Below are positions 26,905-37,155 of a stretch of 64,000 bases of DNA, one piece after another. This DNA comes from Tessaracoccus antarcticus (GTDB taxonomy: Bacteria; Actinomycetota; Actinomycetes; Propionibacteriales; Propionibacteriaceae). The notes under the pieces are model-generated. The model did no database searches. It was not told where the DNA came from and saw nothing but the letters and a program-made list of their open reading frames with translations. Location: contig NZ_REFW01000004.1 of assembly GCF_003688855.1 (NCBI RefSeq), positions 1 through 64,000 of the forward strand, given 5' to 3'. Made by a program: the position numbers and the translations under genes. Every line of letters begins with the position of its first letter. Position 1 is the first letter of the stretch.

Positions 26905-26976
26905 ATGCGCACGTTGACGCTGGTTCCGCACCCTGCGAGCAGCCTGCTCGGCGCCACGGCTTCTCCAGAGGACTGA
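26905..26976 (+). CDS. Possible 23-residue leader peptide
   Basis: ATG 26905 begins a 23-codon frame (MRTLTLVPHPASS...) ending one base before the next gene's ATG. TACGGT lies six nucleotides upstream, the same spacing as the leaderless starts of rmlB and purB. It could be the start of a leaderless message whose second frame is the 26978 gene. Amino-acid content is unremarkable and no family is recognised. Confidence 0.3.
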   Translation: MRTLTLVPHPASSLLGATASPED

Positions 26977-26977
26977 C

Positions 26978-27520
26978 ATGAACGACGACGATCCCACCCC
27001 CGTCCTGCACCCCGACCTGGACGCTGCACGCTACGGCGCCAAGCACGACGGCGACCGCTTCGTGGGTTTCTGGCTGTCTCTGGTGATGGAAGGCCGGCAG
27101 TACCGCCTGCGACCCAATGCCCGCCAGACGCGGCGCATCATGGACCGCTTCTACGCAGGGAAGGACGTGGTGAAGGCGTTCGACACCGTTGGTCAGGATG
27201 CCGTGAACGAACAGCTTCGGCTGGCCGCGTCCGTGTACTTCACCTCCTGCCTCACCGACCCCCAGTACGCGAACACTCTGTGGCGCATGAACCGGATCGA
27301 ACCGGAAAAGCTGCGGGACAAGATGGCTCGCGACACCGTCAACACGCTGGCAATGCTGGGCGGCAGCGGGGGACTGGTGGGGCGAGCCGTGAGGCTGCCA
27401 GCTCTGCTGACGGACGGGCTGCTCGACTCACTGGCACCCAAGGGTGCCGAGGAACTGGCCAGAGCGCTGGAGGGCAACCCGGCAGCGATGCGGGCCATGG
27501 AGATCACCGAAGGAGCCTGA
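26978..27520 (+). CDS. Hypothetical protein, 180 residues
   Basis: Not recognised. The protein is soluble, rich in Arg, Leu and Met and predicted mostly helical (for example RQTRRIMDRFYAGKDVVKAF and NRIEPEKLRDKMARDTVNTL), with a moderately hydrophobic Gly-rich stretch near 125-145. It has two Cys at most and no catalytic motif that I can name. ATG 26978 has AGAGG about 6 nt upstream. It lies between the rhamnose genes and a convergent DUF4184 gene and may be expressed with the 23-codon frame before it. Confidence 0.72.
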   Translation: MNDDDPTPVLHPDLDAARYGAKHDGDRFVGFWLSLVMEGRQYRLRPNARQTRRIMDRFYAGKDVVKAFDTVGQDAVNEQLRLAASVYFTSCLTDPQYANTLWRMNRIEPEKLRDKMARDTVNTLAMLGGSGGLVGRAVRLPALLTDGLLDSLAPKGAEELARALEGNPAAMRAMEITEGA

Positions 27521-27542
27521 GGTCCCGCCCCATTCGGCTCCG

Positions 27543-28292
27543 CTAGGCCGCGTGGTGGCGCGCCACCCGCAGATCGATCAGGGCGTGGGCGACGCACACG
27601 ACAATGACGCCGAGGGCGGCGCCGCTGATGGATGACGTGACCGTCGTGAACACCATTGCACGACGATCCGTGGGGTCGTGCATGGTGGTCACCCGGAGCG
27701 CCACGGCCAGCAGCGCGGCGGCGATCACGATCGCGGGTGCCGCGGCGGCCGTGCCCGGCTGGCGGCGAGGACCGGGGCTCCTCGGGGGTTGACGGAAACC
27801 CACCCAGAGCAGCACCGCCAGACCGAGGGCACCGCTGGCGTACTGCAGGTAGCTGTACCCGTGGTGCCGACCGAGTGGGCTGTCGTGGATGGCGGCCAGT
27901 GGGCCGATCACGCTCGTCAGGTATCCCGCGTGGGTGAGCGCATCCCACAGGATGTGCGTGGCCGAGCCGACCACCACGGCGGCCACCACCCCGAGCCATG
28001 CAGGGTCTTGTCCCGTGGGTGGTGTCCACCGGGTGCGGACAGGGCGTGGTGCCACGTCGTGCACGATGGGCGCCACCCACCGCCACACCAACCACAGGGC
28101 CATGCCGAACAGGAGGTCCCATGTGGGGATGCTCCACACGCTGTGCGTGACGTGCCGCGGGATCGATCCGCTGAAGGGCAGGAAATAGGGGAGGTCCGGG
28201 CTCATGCTGCCGGCGGCCAGGGCCGCGAATGGGAAATAGGGCCGTCCCCGCAACGGCAGGACGGCGGCGACGTGGGCTGGTGTGAACGGCAT
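27543..28292 (-). CDS. DUF4184 family membrane protein
   Basis: Integral membrane protein of 249 residues and unknown activity. The opening MPFTPAHVAAVLPLRG and the AAGSMSPDLPYFLPF and SATHILWDALTHAGY segments are typical of the DUF4184 family, whose His and Asp residues resemble those of membrane metal-dependent hydrolases. About five or six hydrophobic helices are visible. The start at ATG 28292 is set by the conserved N-terminus and by a TATCCT box 8 nt before it. Its role in this neighbourhood is unclear. Confidence 0.82.
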   Translation of the reverse strand: MPFTPAHVAAVLPLRGRPYFPFAALAAGSMSPDLPYFLPFSGSIPRHVTHSVWSIPTWDLLFGMALWLVWRWVAPIVHDVAPRPVRTRWTPPTGQDPAWLGVVAAVVVGSATHILWDALTHAGYLTSVIGPLAAIHDSPLGRHHGYSYLQYASGALGLAVLLWVGFRQPPRSPGPRRQPGTAAAAPAIVIAAALLAVALRVTTMHDPTDRRAMVFTTVTSSISGAALGVIVVCVAHALIDLRVARHHAA

Positions 28293-28300
28293 TGCTCTGC

Positions 28301-28306
28301 AGGATA
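28301..28306 (-). promoter_or_regulatory. -10 box TATCCT, leaderless-type promoter
   Basis: On the minus strand TATCCT is followed by 8 nt and ATG 28292, with no ribosome site between. It matches the pattern seen before rmlB, purB, purD and the DeoR gene. Confidence 0.45.
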
Positions 28307-28411
28307 GCCGCGATCCCCGTCCTGCCCCATCTCGCAAGTGCAGTTGGCAGCGAACACCTCGAAGTTGCTGAGGGGTGACGACCTCCCGACGTCACTCAGT
28401 CCGGGGTCTTG

Positions 28412-29578
28412 TCAGTCGCGACCGTAAATGTCGCGCGTGTAGACCTTGTCGGCGACGTCGTCCAGGTCGTCGGTGCGCCGATTGGCAAGAATGACGTCCG
28501 AGCGTTGCTTGAACTCCTCGAAATCCGTGACCACTTCAGAATTGAAGAAAGAGTCCTGCTCGAGCGCTGGCTCGTAGATTATGACGTCGATGCCTTTGGC
28601 CTTCACACGTTTCATAATCCCCTGAATGGCCGACGTCCGGAAGTTGTCAGAGCCCGACTTCATCACGAGGCGATAGATCCCCACCGTCGCGGGATTGCGA
28701 CGGAGTACCTCCGCCGCGATGAAGTCTTTGCGAGTCCTGTTTGCATCCACGACTGCGGCGATGAGGTTCTGGGGAACGTCGGAGTAGTTGGCCAGCAGTT
28801 GCTTGGTGTCCTTGGGCAGGCAATAGCCGCCGTATCCGAAGGAGGGGTTGTTGTAGTGGATGCCGATCCGCGGATCCAGCCCGACTCCCTCGATGATCTG
28901 AGCACTATCCAGCCCACGGGAGGCGGCGAAGGTGTCCAGTTCATTGAAATAGGCCACCCGCAGCGCCAAGTAGGTGTTGGCGAACAGTTTGATGGCCTCT
29001 GCCTCGGTGGAACCCGTCAATAAAATGGGTACGTTCTCGGCCAGGGCCCCTTCAGCCAGTAGATCGGCGAACCGCTGTCCCCGTTCAGATCGGTCACCCA
29101 CAACGATTCGGGAGGGGTGGAGGTTGTCGTACAACGCACGTCCCTCGCGCAGGAACTCGGGCGAGAAGAGGATCGATGCACCGGGGTGCCGCTCACGGAG
29201 GTTGGCCGTAAAGCCCACGGGTACCGTGGACTTGATGACTACGGTCGCGTTTGGGGCCACCGCGAAGACGTCCGCAATGACCGACTCCACAGAGTCAGTG
29301 TTGAAGAAGTTGGTCTGTGGGTCGTAGTCGGTGGGCGTAGCCACGATGACGAAGTCGGCGCCGCAATAGGCAGCTGCGCCATCGGTGGTTGCCTCGAGAT
29401 CCAGCGGGATGCTCGCAAGGTATTCTTGGAGTTCCAGATCGTCGATGGGCGACTCTCGGCGACTGATTTGTTCCACTCTCCCCGGATTGATGTCGACGGC
29501 GGTCACGGCATGGTTCTGGGCAAGAACCACTGCATTGGACAACCCGACATACCCAGTTCCCACAACAACAATCTTCAT
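28412..29578 (-). CDS. ugd: UDP-glucose 6-dehydrogenase
   Basis: Oxidises UDP-glucose to UDP-glucuronate with two NAD+. The 388-residue protein has the [19 protein letters not shown] dinucleotide fold, [38 protein letters not shown] and the catalytic [14 protein letters not shown] with Cys253. The C-terminal half contains the UDP-binding domain. AAGGAG lies 9 nt before the ATG. It would provide a uronic acid donor for the glycan locus to its left; GDP-mannose as substrate is less likely from the motif set. Confidence 0.94.
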   Translation of the reverse strand: MKIVVVGTGYVGLSNAVVLAQNHAVTAVDINPGRVEQISRRESPIDDLELQEYLASIPLDLEATTDGAAAYCGADFVIVATPTDYDPQTNFFNTDSVESVIADVFAVAPNATVVIKSTVPVGFTANLRERHPGASILFSPEFLREGRALYDNLHPSRIVVGDRSERGQRFADLLAEGALAENVPILLTGSTEAEAIKLFANTYLALRVAYFNELDTFAASRGLDSAQIIEGVGLDPRIGIHYNNPSFGYGGYCLPKDTKQLLANYSDVPQNLIAAVVDANRTRKDFIAAEVLRRNPATVGIYRLVMKSGSDNFRTSAIQGIMKRVKAKGIDVIIYEPALEQDSFFNSEVVTDFEEFKQRSDVILANRRTDDLDDVADKVYTRDIYGRD

Positions 29579-29857
29579 CAGTTTGTGCTCCTTCAGGTGC
29601 TCCGCGTCACGCTATCCCACTGGCGCGGGTCGAGCCTGAAAGTGATGCACGATTCATGGGGGATTGCCGCTCTGGAGTTCAGCCCAGCCGCTCTGTGATG
29701 TCGGATTCGTTGCATCACGCGGTAGTGCATGTGTGAACGCCAGGGAGAGGAGGTTCGGGGTCCGCGATGCTGGCCGCGAGGGCACTGAACTGCATGCGCC
29801 ACTGTGCCTTCAGTGGCTGGCCCGTCACGCCCCGGATTGTCCCAAGCGCGCCCGTTG

Positions 29858-31516
29858 TCACAGGAGGGGAGCGAAGACCCGCAGCATGGCCTGCAGCAGC
29901 CGCTTGACCATGGTGGTGTCCGTGAGGTCCTCCATGGTGATCCGGCGGGACACGGCGACGGTGGCCTCCACGTCGCTGCGCAACTCCGCGAGGGCTGCGC
30001 TCTGATGCATCCAGACGGCGCACTCCTGGTGCAGGTAGAAGCTGCGGAAGTCGAAGTTGATGGTGCCCACCAAGCCCAGTTCGTCGTCGACGAGCATCGA
30101 CTTGGCGTGGATGAATCCGGGTGTGTATTCGTACACCTCGATGCCCGCCTCCATGAGGGGGCGGTAATAGGAGTGGGTTGCCAGGCTGACGTACCACTTG
30201 TCGGGGATGCCGGGCACCACGATTCGCACCCGCACACCGGAGCGTGAGGTGGCGGCCAGTTGCGCCACCATCGAGTCGCTGAGCACCAGGTACGGGGTGA
30301 AGATGTCGACGCTGTGCTTGGCCGCCTGCATGAGGTGCTGGTAGATGTCCGAGCCCAGCGACAGGTCGTCGAACGGCGTGTCGTCGAAGGGGGCCACGTG
30401 CCCGCGTTCCGGCTCCTCGACGGCGGGGACGTGGGTGAGGGCCTTCGCATCCTCGACGGGGCGGGCCTCGAGGGCATCCTGGGTGGCGGGGAGGAAGCTG
30501 GCGTAGTCGACCTGGGCCCTGCTCGCGAGCTCCCACATCTGCAGGAACATCACGGCGAGACCCCACGCGCCGGGGCCCTCCAGCCGCAGCACCGTGTCCT
30601 TCCAGTGGCCGAATCGGACGATCTCATTGATGTACTCGTCGGCAATGTTGATCCCGCCCGTGAAGGCGACCCTGCCGTCGATGCTCAGGATCTTGCGGTG
30701 GTCCCGGTTCTGAAAGGTGATGGTGAACCCGAGACCCACGGGGTTCACGGGAATTATCGCGATGCCGGCGGCCTCGCACCGCTCCTTGAGGTTCACGGGG
30801 AGGGTGAAGAAGCTACCGAGGTCGTCGTAGAGAAACCGAACGTCAACGCCCTCGGCGGCCTTGGCTGCGAGCGCGTCGATGAGTCGGTCCAGCATCTTGC
30901 CCCCCGCCACGATGAAGTACTCGGCGAAGACGTAGTGCCGGGCCCGGCCGATGGCCTCGATCATGGCGTCGAAGCCGAGCTCTCCCACGGGGTAGTAGGC
31001 CGTGTCGGTGGCGTCGAAGACCCTGTACTGGCTGATGCTCTCCAGGTACGTGAGCTGTCGCCTCACGGGGGAGGGGACCTCGCCCGGCGGCAGGTGGGTG
31101 GGTGGGAGCAGCCGGAGGGCGTCGCGGGCGCGCTGCGTGGCCGCGTCGAACCGCTCCCGCTGCGACCGGGTCATCACGGTGGCGCCGTAGAACAGGTAGA
31201 AGACGGACCCCAGCAGCGGCAGCGTCAGGACCGGGATGATCCACGCCAGCTTGTAGGTGGTCTCGCGGCGACCGTTGAGGATGAACAGCATCACGATGAT
31301 GGCCAGCACGCTCTGCGCGGCGAGGATGGCCGAGGACCACTCCGTCAGGAAGGTGAGGACTGCGACGAGCAGCAGCATCTGTACGGAGAACGCGAGAGCG
31401 ATGATGGCCGCCCTGCCCCACGTCGTCGCCCATCGCCGCAGACGGGAGTGCTTGGATGCACGGACGACTTCGGGCTTCGAGGTCTGGTGCAGGGCCGTGG
31501 AGGTCATGGCCCCCAT
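29858..31516 (-). CDS. cls: Cardiolipin synthase, phospholipase D type
   Basis: Condenses two phosphatidyl units into cardiolipin at the membrane. Three N-terminal hydrophobic segments (residues about 35-56, 63-82 and 92-110) precede two HKD domains: HRKILSIDGRVAFTGG near residue 272 and HAKSMLVDDELGLVGTINFD near residue 470, both complete H-x-K-x4-D motifs. The 552-residue length fits, with a longer region between the HKD domains than in many homologues. ATG 31507 is an alternative start preceded 7 nt earlier by CACAAT, a possible leaderless promoter. Confidence 0.95.
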   Translation of the reverse strand: MGAMTSTALHQTSKPEVVRASKHSRLRRWATTWGRAAIIALAFSVQMLLLVAVLTFLTEWSSAILAAQSVLAIIVMLFILNGRRETTYKLAWIIPVLTLPLLGSVFYLFYGATVMTRSQRERFDAATQRARDALRLLPPTHLPPGEVPSPVRRQLTYLESISQYRVFDATDTAYYPVGELGFDAMIEAIGRARHYVFAEYFIVAGGKMLDRLIDALAAKAAEGVDVRFLYDDLGSFFTLPVNLKERCEAAGIAIIPVNPVGLGFTITFQNRDHRKILSIDGRVAFTGGINIADEYINEIVRFGHWKDTVLRLEGPGAWGLAVMFLQMWELASRAQVDYASFLPATQDALEARPVEDAKALTHVPAVEEPERGHVAPFDDTPFDDLSLGSDIYQHLMQAAKHSVDIFTPYLVLSDSMVAQLAATSRSGVRVRIVVPGIPDKWYVSLATHSYYRPLMEAGIEVYEYTPGFIHAKSMLVDDELGLVGTINFDFRSFYLHQECAVWMHQSAALAELRSDVEATVAVSRRITMEDLTDTTMVKRLLQAMLRVFAPLL

Positions 31517-31542
31517 TGTGGCGTCTGCACGGCCCTGAACGA

Positions 31543-31574
31543 CAGTGCCGCCGCCGGACCTGGCGGCGGCACTG
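31543..31574 (-). terminator. Strong hairpin terminator after the alcohol dehydrogenase gene
   Basis: CAGTGCCGCCGCC and GGCGGCGGCACTG form a perfect 13-bp stem with the loop GGACCT, 15 bp past the dehydrogenase stop. No long T-run follows, as is common in high-GC genomes. Confidence 0.75.
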
Positions 31575-31589
31575 ACGTTGCCGGGGTCG

Positions 31590-32768
31590 TCAGGGTGTGA
31601 GGACGACCTTGATGCATCCGTCGGACTTCTCCTGGAACATCTTGTAGGCCTCGGGGGCCTTCTCCAGCGGCAGATGATGCGTGGTGAGGTCGTCGACGCC
31701 GAACGGGTCGGAGTCCACCAGCTTCTCCAGCAGGTCGGCTGTCCACCGCTTCACGTTGCACTGCCCCATGCGCATGGTGATGCCCTTGTCGAACATTGTC
31801 ATGAGCGGCATGGGGTCGATGGCCCCGCCGTAGACGCCCGAGAGCGAGACGGTGCCGCCGCGACGCACCGCGTCGATGGCGGTGTGGAGGGCGTCGAGGC
31901 GATCGATGCCGGCCTTCTCGATGGCGGGCTGCGCCAGCGGCTTGGGGAGCCTGGACGCCATGGCGATGATCCGCTTGGCGACGGGGTTCCCGTGGGCCTC
32001 CATGCCGACGGCGTCCACGACGGAGTCGGGGCCGCGGCCCTGCGTCATCTCCTTCAGGGTGTGTGCGACGTCGCCGTCGCCCAGGTCAATGACCTCGGCA
32101 CCGAGGCGGCGTGCCCGCTCCAGTCGCTCGGGGACGAGGTCGACGCCGATGACCCGGCCCGCACCCTGCTCCTGCGCGCAGCGCACGGCGAGTTGGCCCA
32201 CGGGGCCGAGACCGAGGATGGCGACGGTGGAACCCGGCTCCACGTCGGCGTAGGCCACGCCCTGCCAGGCGGTGGGAAGGATGTCGGAGAGGAACAGGAA
32301 GCGCTCGTCGGGCAGCCCCTCGGGAACCTTGATGGGCCCGAAGTCGGCGTGCGGGACCCGCACGTACTCCGCCTGCCCGCCCGGCACCTGGCCATACAGG
32401 CTCGTGTAGCCGAACAGGCTGGCGCCCTTGTCGTACTCACGCACCTGGGTGGTCTCGCACTGCGAGAAGAGCCCGCGCTGACACATCCAGCACTTCCCGC
32501 AGGAGATGGTGAACGGCACGACGACGCGGTCGCCGACGGAGAGGTTGCTGACGTTGGCCCCGAGCTCCTGGACGACGCCCATGAACTCGTGGCCGATGAT
32601 GTCGCCCGGGGTAAGGTATGGCGCCAGGACGCCGTAGAGGTGCAGGTCCGACCCACAGATGGCCGTGGAGGTGACGCGCACGATGGCATCGGTGGGATCC
32701 ACGATCCTCGGATCCGGCACCTCCTCCACGCGCACGTCCCCGAGGCCCTGCCAGGTCAGCGCCCTCAT
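31590..32768 (-). CDS. Zinc-dependent alcohol dehydrogenase family protein
   Basis: Medium-chain dehydrogenase of 392 residues. The catalytic zinc site is visible as STAICGSDLHLY with GHEFMGVV; the structural zinc loop is CGKCWMC then CETTQV. The Rossmann motif is ILGLGPVGQLAV. The extended region after it resembles the glutathione-independent formaldehyde dehydrogenase-like subgroup, so an aldehyde or alcohol substrate is possible. It overlaps the upstream PNPOx-like gene by 4 bp (ATGA) and ends at a strong terminator, making a two-gene operon probably linked to stress or detoxification. Confidence 0.9.
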   Translation of the reverse strand: MRALTWQGLGDVRVEEVPDPRIVDPTDAIVRVTSTAICGSDLHLYGVLAPYLTPGDIIGHEFMGVVQELGANVSNLSVGDRVVVPFTISCGKCWMCQRGLFSQCETTQVREYDKGASLFGYTSLYGQVPGGQAEYVRVPHADFGPIKVPEGLPDERFLFLSDILPTAWQGVAYADVEPGSTVAILGLGPVGQLAVRCAQEQGAGRVIGVDLVPERLERARRLGAEVIDLGDGDVAHTLKEMTQGRGPDSVVDAVGMEAHGNPVAKRIIAMASRLPKPLAQPAIEKAGIDRLDALHTAIDAVRRGGTVSLSGVYGGAIDPMPLMTMFDKGITMRMGQCNVKRWTADLLEKLVDSDPFGVDDLTTHHLPLEKAPEAYKMFQEKSDGCIKVVLTP

Positions 32769-33256
32769 GACTGGACGTCAGCGTCGACGACGCCCGATTC
32801 CCCGCCATCAGGCTGGGTGTGGGTGATGAGACCCTTCACCATGGAGATCATGGACCCTGCCGTGCTGGGGGTGTCCCAGTAGCCGATGGTGTGGGCCGTG
32901 ACCTTGATGAGTGACACCTGGGGGTCCTCGGCCTTGCACTGCAGCCAGGACTCCGCGAACGGGTTCCACAGCTCGCGCTGCTTCGCGACATCCTGCACCA
33001 CCTCGGCGGTGCCCTCCACGGAGAGGTAGTCGCCGTCCGCGTAGGTCACGTTCACCCGGCCGTCGGCCTCGATCTGCTGGGCCTTCTCGGACCCGGTCTG
33101 GGTGAAGAACCAGAGGGTGCCGTCCTCGTCGGGTTCCTGCGCACCCATGGGGCGGCTCACGAGCTTGTCGCCGTCGAAGGTGGTGAGCATGGCGGTGTGC
33201 TGCTTCTTGAGAAGTTCCATCACGTCGTCAAGGGACTTGCCTGCGTCATTGTTCAT
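32765..33256 (-). CDS. Pyridoxamine 5'-phosphate oxidase-like general stress protein
   Basis: FMN-binding split-barrel protein of 163 residues, similar to general stress protein 26. Typical parts are HTAMLTTFDGDKLVSRPMGA, TLWFFTQTGSEKAQQIEADG, VNVTYADGDYLSVEGTAEVV and a WxP-like LWNPFAESW. These proteins bind flavin or F420-type cofactors; the true reaction is usually unknown. GGAAGAG lies before ATG 33256. First gene of the operon with the alcohol dehydrogenase. Confidence 0.88.
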   Translation of the reverse strand: MNNDAGKSLDDVMELLKKQHTAMLTTFDGDKLVSRPMGAQEPDEDGTLWFFTQTGSEKAQQIEADGRVNVTYADGDYLSVEGTAEVVQDVAKQRELWNPFAESWLQCKAEDPQVSLIKVTAHTIGYWDTPSTAGSMISMVKGLITHTQPDGGESGVVDADVQS

Positions 33257-33296
33257 GTCTGCACTCTTCCACCACGGCGGCTCACGCGGGCAGAAA

Positions 33297-33334
33297 CATC
33301 CCCCACCCCTACGGGTAGGGGTCAGTGGGGGATG
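33297..33334 (-). terminator. Hairpin terminator overlapping the purD stop codon
   Basis: CATCCCCCAC pairs with GTGGGGGATG over 10 bp, and an inner CCCCT/AGGGG stem extends it. The three-base bulge contains purD's own stop codon (33322-33324). A TTTCTG sequence follows on the minus strand. The hairpin separates purD from the stress operon. Confidence 0.65.
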
Positions 33335-34560
33335 CCGATGTCGGTGCGGTGGAAGCCGTCGGCGAAATCCACCTCGGCGAGCTTCGCGTAGGCATGGGCG
33401 CGTGCCGTCTCGAGGTCAACCCCGACGCCGACCATGCCCAGCACCCGGCCACCCGTGCTGACGAGCTGGCCGTCCACCTCGGCGGTGCCTGCCTGCAGCG
33501 CCCACGCCTCGGGGCTGTCTGCCGGGAGGTGGATGGGGCACCCGGTGCGCGGGGTCCCGGGGTATCCGGATGCTGCCTCCACCACCACGACGGCGCTGCC
33601 CGTGTCCCATTCCAGATCGCCGACGGTGTCCAGCTCGCCACGCGCGGCGGCGCGCAGGACGCCCGCCAGGGGTGTGCGGAGCAGGGCCAGGACCGCCTGG
33701 GTCTCGGGGTCGCCGAAGCGGACGTTGAACTCCACCACCTGCATCCCCGAGCGGGTGGTCAGGGCGAGGCCGACGTAGAGCAGGCCGATGAAGGGGGTGC
33801 CGCGGCGGCGCATCTCGGCCAGCGTGGGTGCCACCACACGCTCCATGACCTCGTCGACGAGACCTTCGGGTGCCCAGGGCAGCGGGGCGTAGGCGCCCAT
33901 CCCCCCGGTGTTGGGGCCGGCATCGCCGTCGCCCACCCGCTTGAAGTCCTGAGCCGGCAGCAGCGGGAGGCCGCGTTCGCCGTCGCAGATGACGAACAGG
34001 GACACCTCGGGGCCGTCGAGGAACGCCTCGATGACCACCCGACCGCAGGATGCTGCGTGGGCGATGGCGGTCTCGCGGTCGTCGGTGACGACGACGCCCT
34101 TGCCGGCGGCGAGGCCGTCGTTCTTCACCACGTGGGTGGGGCCGAACTCGTCGATGGCCTCGGTGGTCTGCTCCACGGTGTCGCAGACCCGGGACTCCGC
34201 CGTCGGGACGCCGGCGGCGGCCATGACCTCCTTGGCGAACGCCTTGGAGCCCTCCAACACAGCAGCCTCCCGCGACGGGCCGAAGCAGTCGATGCCGGCC
34301 TCGCGCAACGCGTCCGCCACACCCGCCACCAGAGGTGCCTCGGGCCCGATGACCACCAGCTCCACTCCCAGTTCCCGGGCCAGCGCGACCACGGCGGCCG
34401 GGTCTGCAGGGTCGATGAGGTGGCGCGTACCCAGCGCAGAGAGCCCCGGGTTTCCGGGGGCGATGTGCAGGTGCCCGACGGCGGGGTCCGCCGCCAGGGA
34501 GCGGCCGAGGGCGTGCTCGCGGCCACCGGCGCCGAGCAGGAGGATGTCGAATGATCTCAC
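33322..34560 (-). CDS. purD: Phosphoribosylamine-glycine ligase
   Basis: GAR synthetase of purine biosynthesis: joins glycine to phosphoribosylamine using ATP. The ATP-grasp protein begins ILLLGAGGREHALG and contains FGPSREAAVLEGSKAFAKE, VVKNDGLAAGKGVVV, GPNTGGMGAYAP and VVEFNVRFGDPETQAVL, all standard. The start is GTG 34560: 412 residues, with TAGGGT seven nucleotides upstream and no Shine-Dalgarno. The frame runs a little further upstream without conserved sequence. It follows mutY after 63 nt but seems to have its own promoter. Confidence 0.96.
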   Translation of the reverse strand: MRSFDILLLGAGGREHALGRSLAADPAVGHLHIAPGNPGLSALGTRHLIDPADPAAVVALARELGVELVVIGPEAPLVAGVADALREAGIDCFGPSREAAVLEGSKAFAKEVMAAAGVPTAESRVCDTVEQTTEAIDEFGPTHVVKNDGLAAGKGVVVTDDRETAIAHAASCGRVVIEAFLDGPEVSLFVICDGERGLPLLPAQDFKRVGDGDAGPNTGGMGAYAPLPWAPEGLVDEVMERVVAPTLAEMRRRGTPFIGLLYVGLALTTRSGMQVVEFNVRFGDPETQAVLALLRTPLAGVLRAAARGELDTVGDLEWDTGSAVVVVEAASGYPGTPRTGCPIHLPADSPEAWALQAGTAEVDGQLVSTGGRVLGMVGVGVDLETARAHAYAKLAEVDFADGFHRTDIGIPH

Positions 34561-34567
34561 GCGGGCA

Positions 34568-34573
34568 ACCCTA
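34568..34573 (-). promoter_or_regulatory. -10 box TAGGGT, leaderless-type promoter of purD
   Basis: On the minus strand TAGGGT is followed by seven nucleotides and then GTG 34560. The gap lacks a ribosome site, so the start codon is probably the first transcribed codon. Confidence 0.55.
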
Positions 34574-34623
34574 GTGGGGCGCTCGAGGACCACCTGCAGG
34601 CGGGTGGTTGCCGAGACGCTCCG

Positions 34624-35517
34624 TCACGCGGACCCGGGCAGCCGCAGCCCGGTGGCGGCCGGTTCCGCCAACCCGTCGTCGACGAGAGAGGCGGCGCAGC
34701 GGCGCCGTTGGTCGTCGTCGGCCCACACGATGTCGGCCAGCGCCACGGTGGCCGTCGATGCACGAAGGGCTGCCATGATCCGGCCCCGGCACTGGCGGTC
34801 GGTGCCGTCCCACGGCTGCGCGACGCGCTCGGGACCGTCCCATGCCGGGCGTCCGAGCGCCAGCCAGGTGCAGTGGGTTGCCACGGGACATGCCGGGCAG
34901 CGGGGGCTGCGCGCCGTGCACACTGTGGCGCCCAGCTCCATGGCGGCGGCGGACCACGTGGCGGCGTCGCGGTCGCCGTCGGGCACCCACTGCCATGCAC
35001 GGCGGCGTTCCTGGGCGGTCTCGCTCCGGGCCGGGTGCTCGACGCCACCGTCGAGCCGGGCCAGGACGCGGCGGATGTTGACGTCCAGGACCAGGGATCG
35101 GCGACCGAAGGCGAACGCACGCACCGCAGCGGCGGTGTAGCTGCCGATCCCCGGCAATGCCCTCAGAGCGTCCTCGTTGTCAGGGACGTCGCCGCCGTGG
35201 TGGTCGACGATGGCGCGGGCAGCCTGCTGCAGGCGCAGGGCGCGGCGCGGGTAGCCGAGCCGATCCCATGCGCGCAGGACGTCGTCGGTGCCGGCCGCCG
35301 CCAGGTCGGCGGGGGAGGGCCAGCGCGCCATCCACGCCTGCCACGGCGTCACGACGCGGGAGGCGGGGGTCTGCTGCAGCATGATCTCGCTGACGAGCAC
35401 ACCCCACGCTGTGGTCTGGGGGGATCGCCACGGCAGGTCGCGTGAGGAACGGGCGAACCATGCGGACACCGTGGACGTCACCTCGGCGATCGGGGTCTCG
35501 TCGTGCACGTCCGGCAT
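34624..35517 (-). CDS. mutY: A/G-specific adenine DNA glycosylase
   Basis: Removes adenine mispaired with 8-oxoguanine. The 297-residue protein shows WGVLVSEIMLQQTPASRVV, the helix-hairpin-helix LPGIGSYTAAAVRAFAFG, the catalytic Asp in LVLDVNIRRVLAR and the 4Fe-4S cluster ligands C-x6-C-x2-C-x5-C in CTARSPRCPACPVATHC. The C-terminal NUDIX-like 8-oxoG recognition domain is short or absent, as in other short actinobacterial forms. ATG 35517 shares one base with the stop of the small membrane protein (TGATG), so they are coupled. Confidence 0.93.
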   Translation of the reverse strand: MPDVHDETPIAEVTSTVSAWFARSSRDLPWRSPQTTAWGVLVSEIMLQQTPASRVVTPWQAWMARWPSPADLAAAGTDDVLRAWDRLGYPRRALRLQQAARAIVDHHGGDVPDNEDALRALPGIGSYTAAAVRAFAFGRRSLVLDVNIRRVLARLDGGVEHPARSETAQERRRAWQWVPDGDRDAATWSAAAMELGATVCTARSPRCPACPVATHCTWLALGRPAWDGPERVAQPWDGTDRQCRGRIMAALRASTATVALADIVWADDDQRRRCAASLVDDGLAEPAATGLRLPGSA

Positions 35518-35744
35518 CAGCGTCCCGACGCGTCGAGCTCCCGGTCCAGGCGTTCGGCCGCCTCGGCGGAGCGCTGGACCAGCACACGGAACCCGATGAT
35601 CGCCAGCACGAACACGCCGCCGATGGGCACGGCCCACCACCAGCCCCATTCGATGTCGTCCTGCATGAGCGCTATGACGACGGTGCCGACCATGAACAGC
35701 GACATGAGGGTCACCACGAGGGTGACGAGCGCCTTCGTGGACAA
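35517..35744 (-). CDS. Small two-helix membrane protein
   Basis: A 75-residue protein with two hydrophobic helices (about residues 5-26 and 35-53, the latter WAVPIGGVFVLAIIGFRVLV) and a charged C-terminal tail. No family recognised. It starts 4 bp after the purA stop and ends in a one-base overlap with mutY, so it is probably translated from the purA message. Confidence 0.7.
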   Translation of the reverse strand: MSTKALVTLVVTLMSLFMVGTVVIALMQDDIEWGWWWAVPIGGVFVLAIIGFRVLVQRSAEAAERLDRELDASGR

Positions 35745-35748
35745 CGCG

Positions 35749-37032
<1,284 letters not shown>

Positions 37033-37155
37033 CTATGCCACCTCCACACATGGATGAAGCCCCGCTCAATACAGGTTGGTAGCAGGGCCTTACGGCACGA
37101 GTGTAGTGGGAGGGTGCCGACATCGCGGAACTCTGCCCCGCCGACAACCGTGGCT

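Noticed and set aside
29579..29857. Gap between ugd and cls searched for a tRNA or small RNA
   Set aside because: No T-arm GGTTCGAATCC-like sequence, no strong hairpin and no frame with a ribosome site was found.
30260..31600. Long plus-strand frame opposite cardiolipin synthase
   Set aside because: Both HKD motifs are on the minus strand; the antisense product has only Gly/Asp/Val/His-rich sequence.
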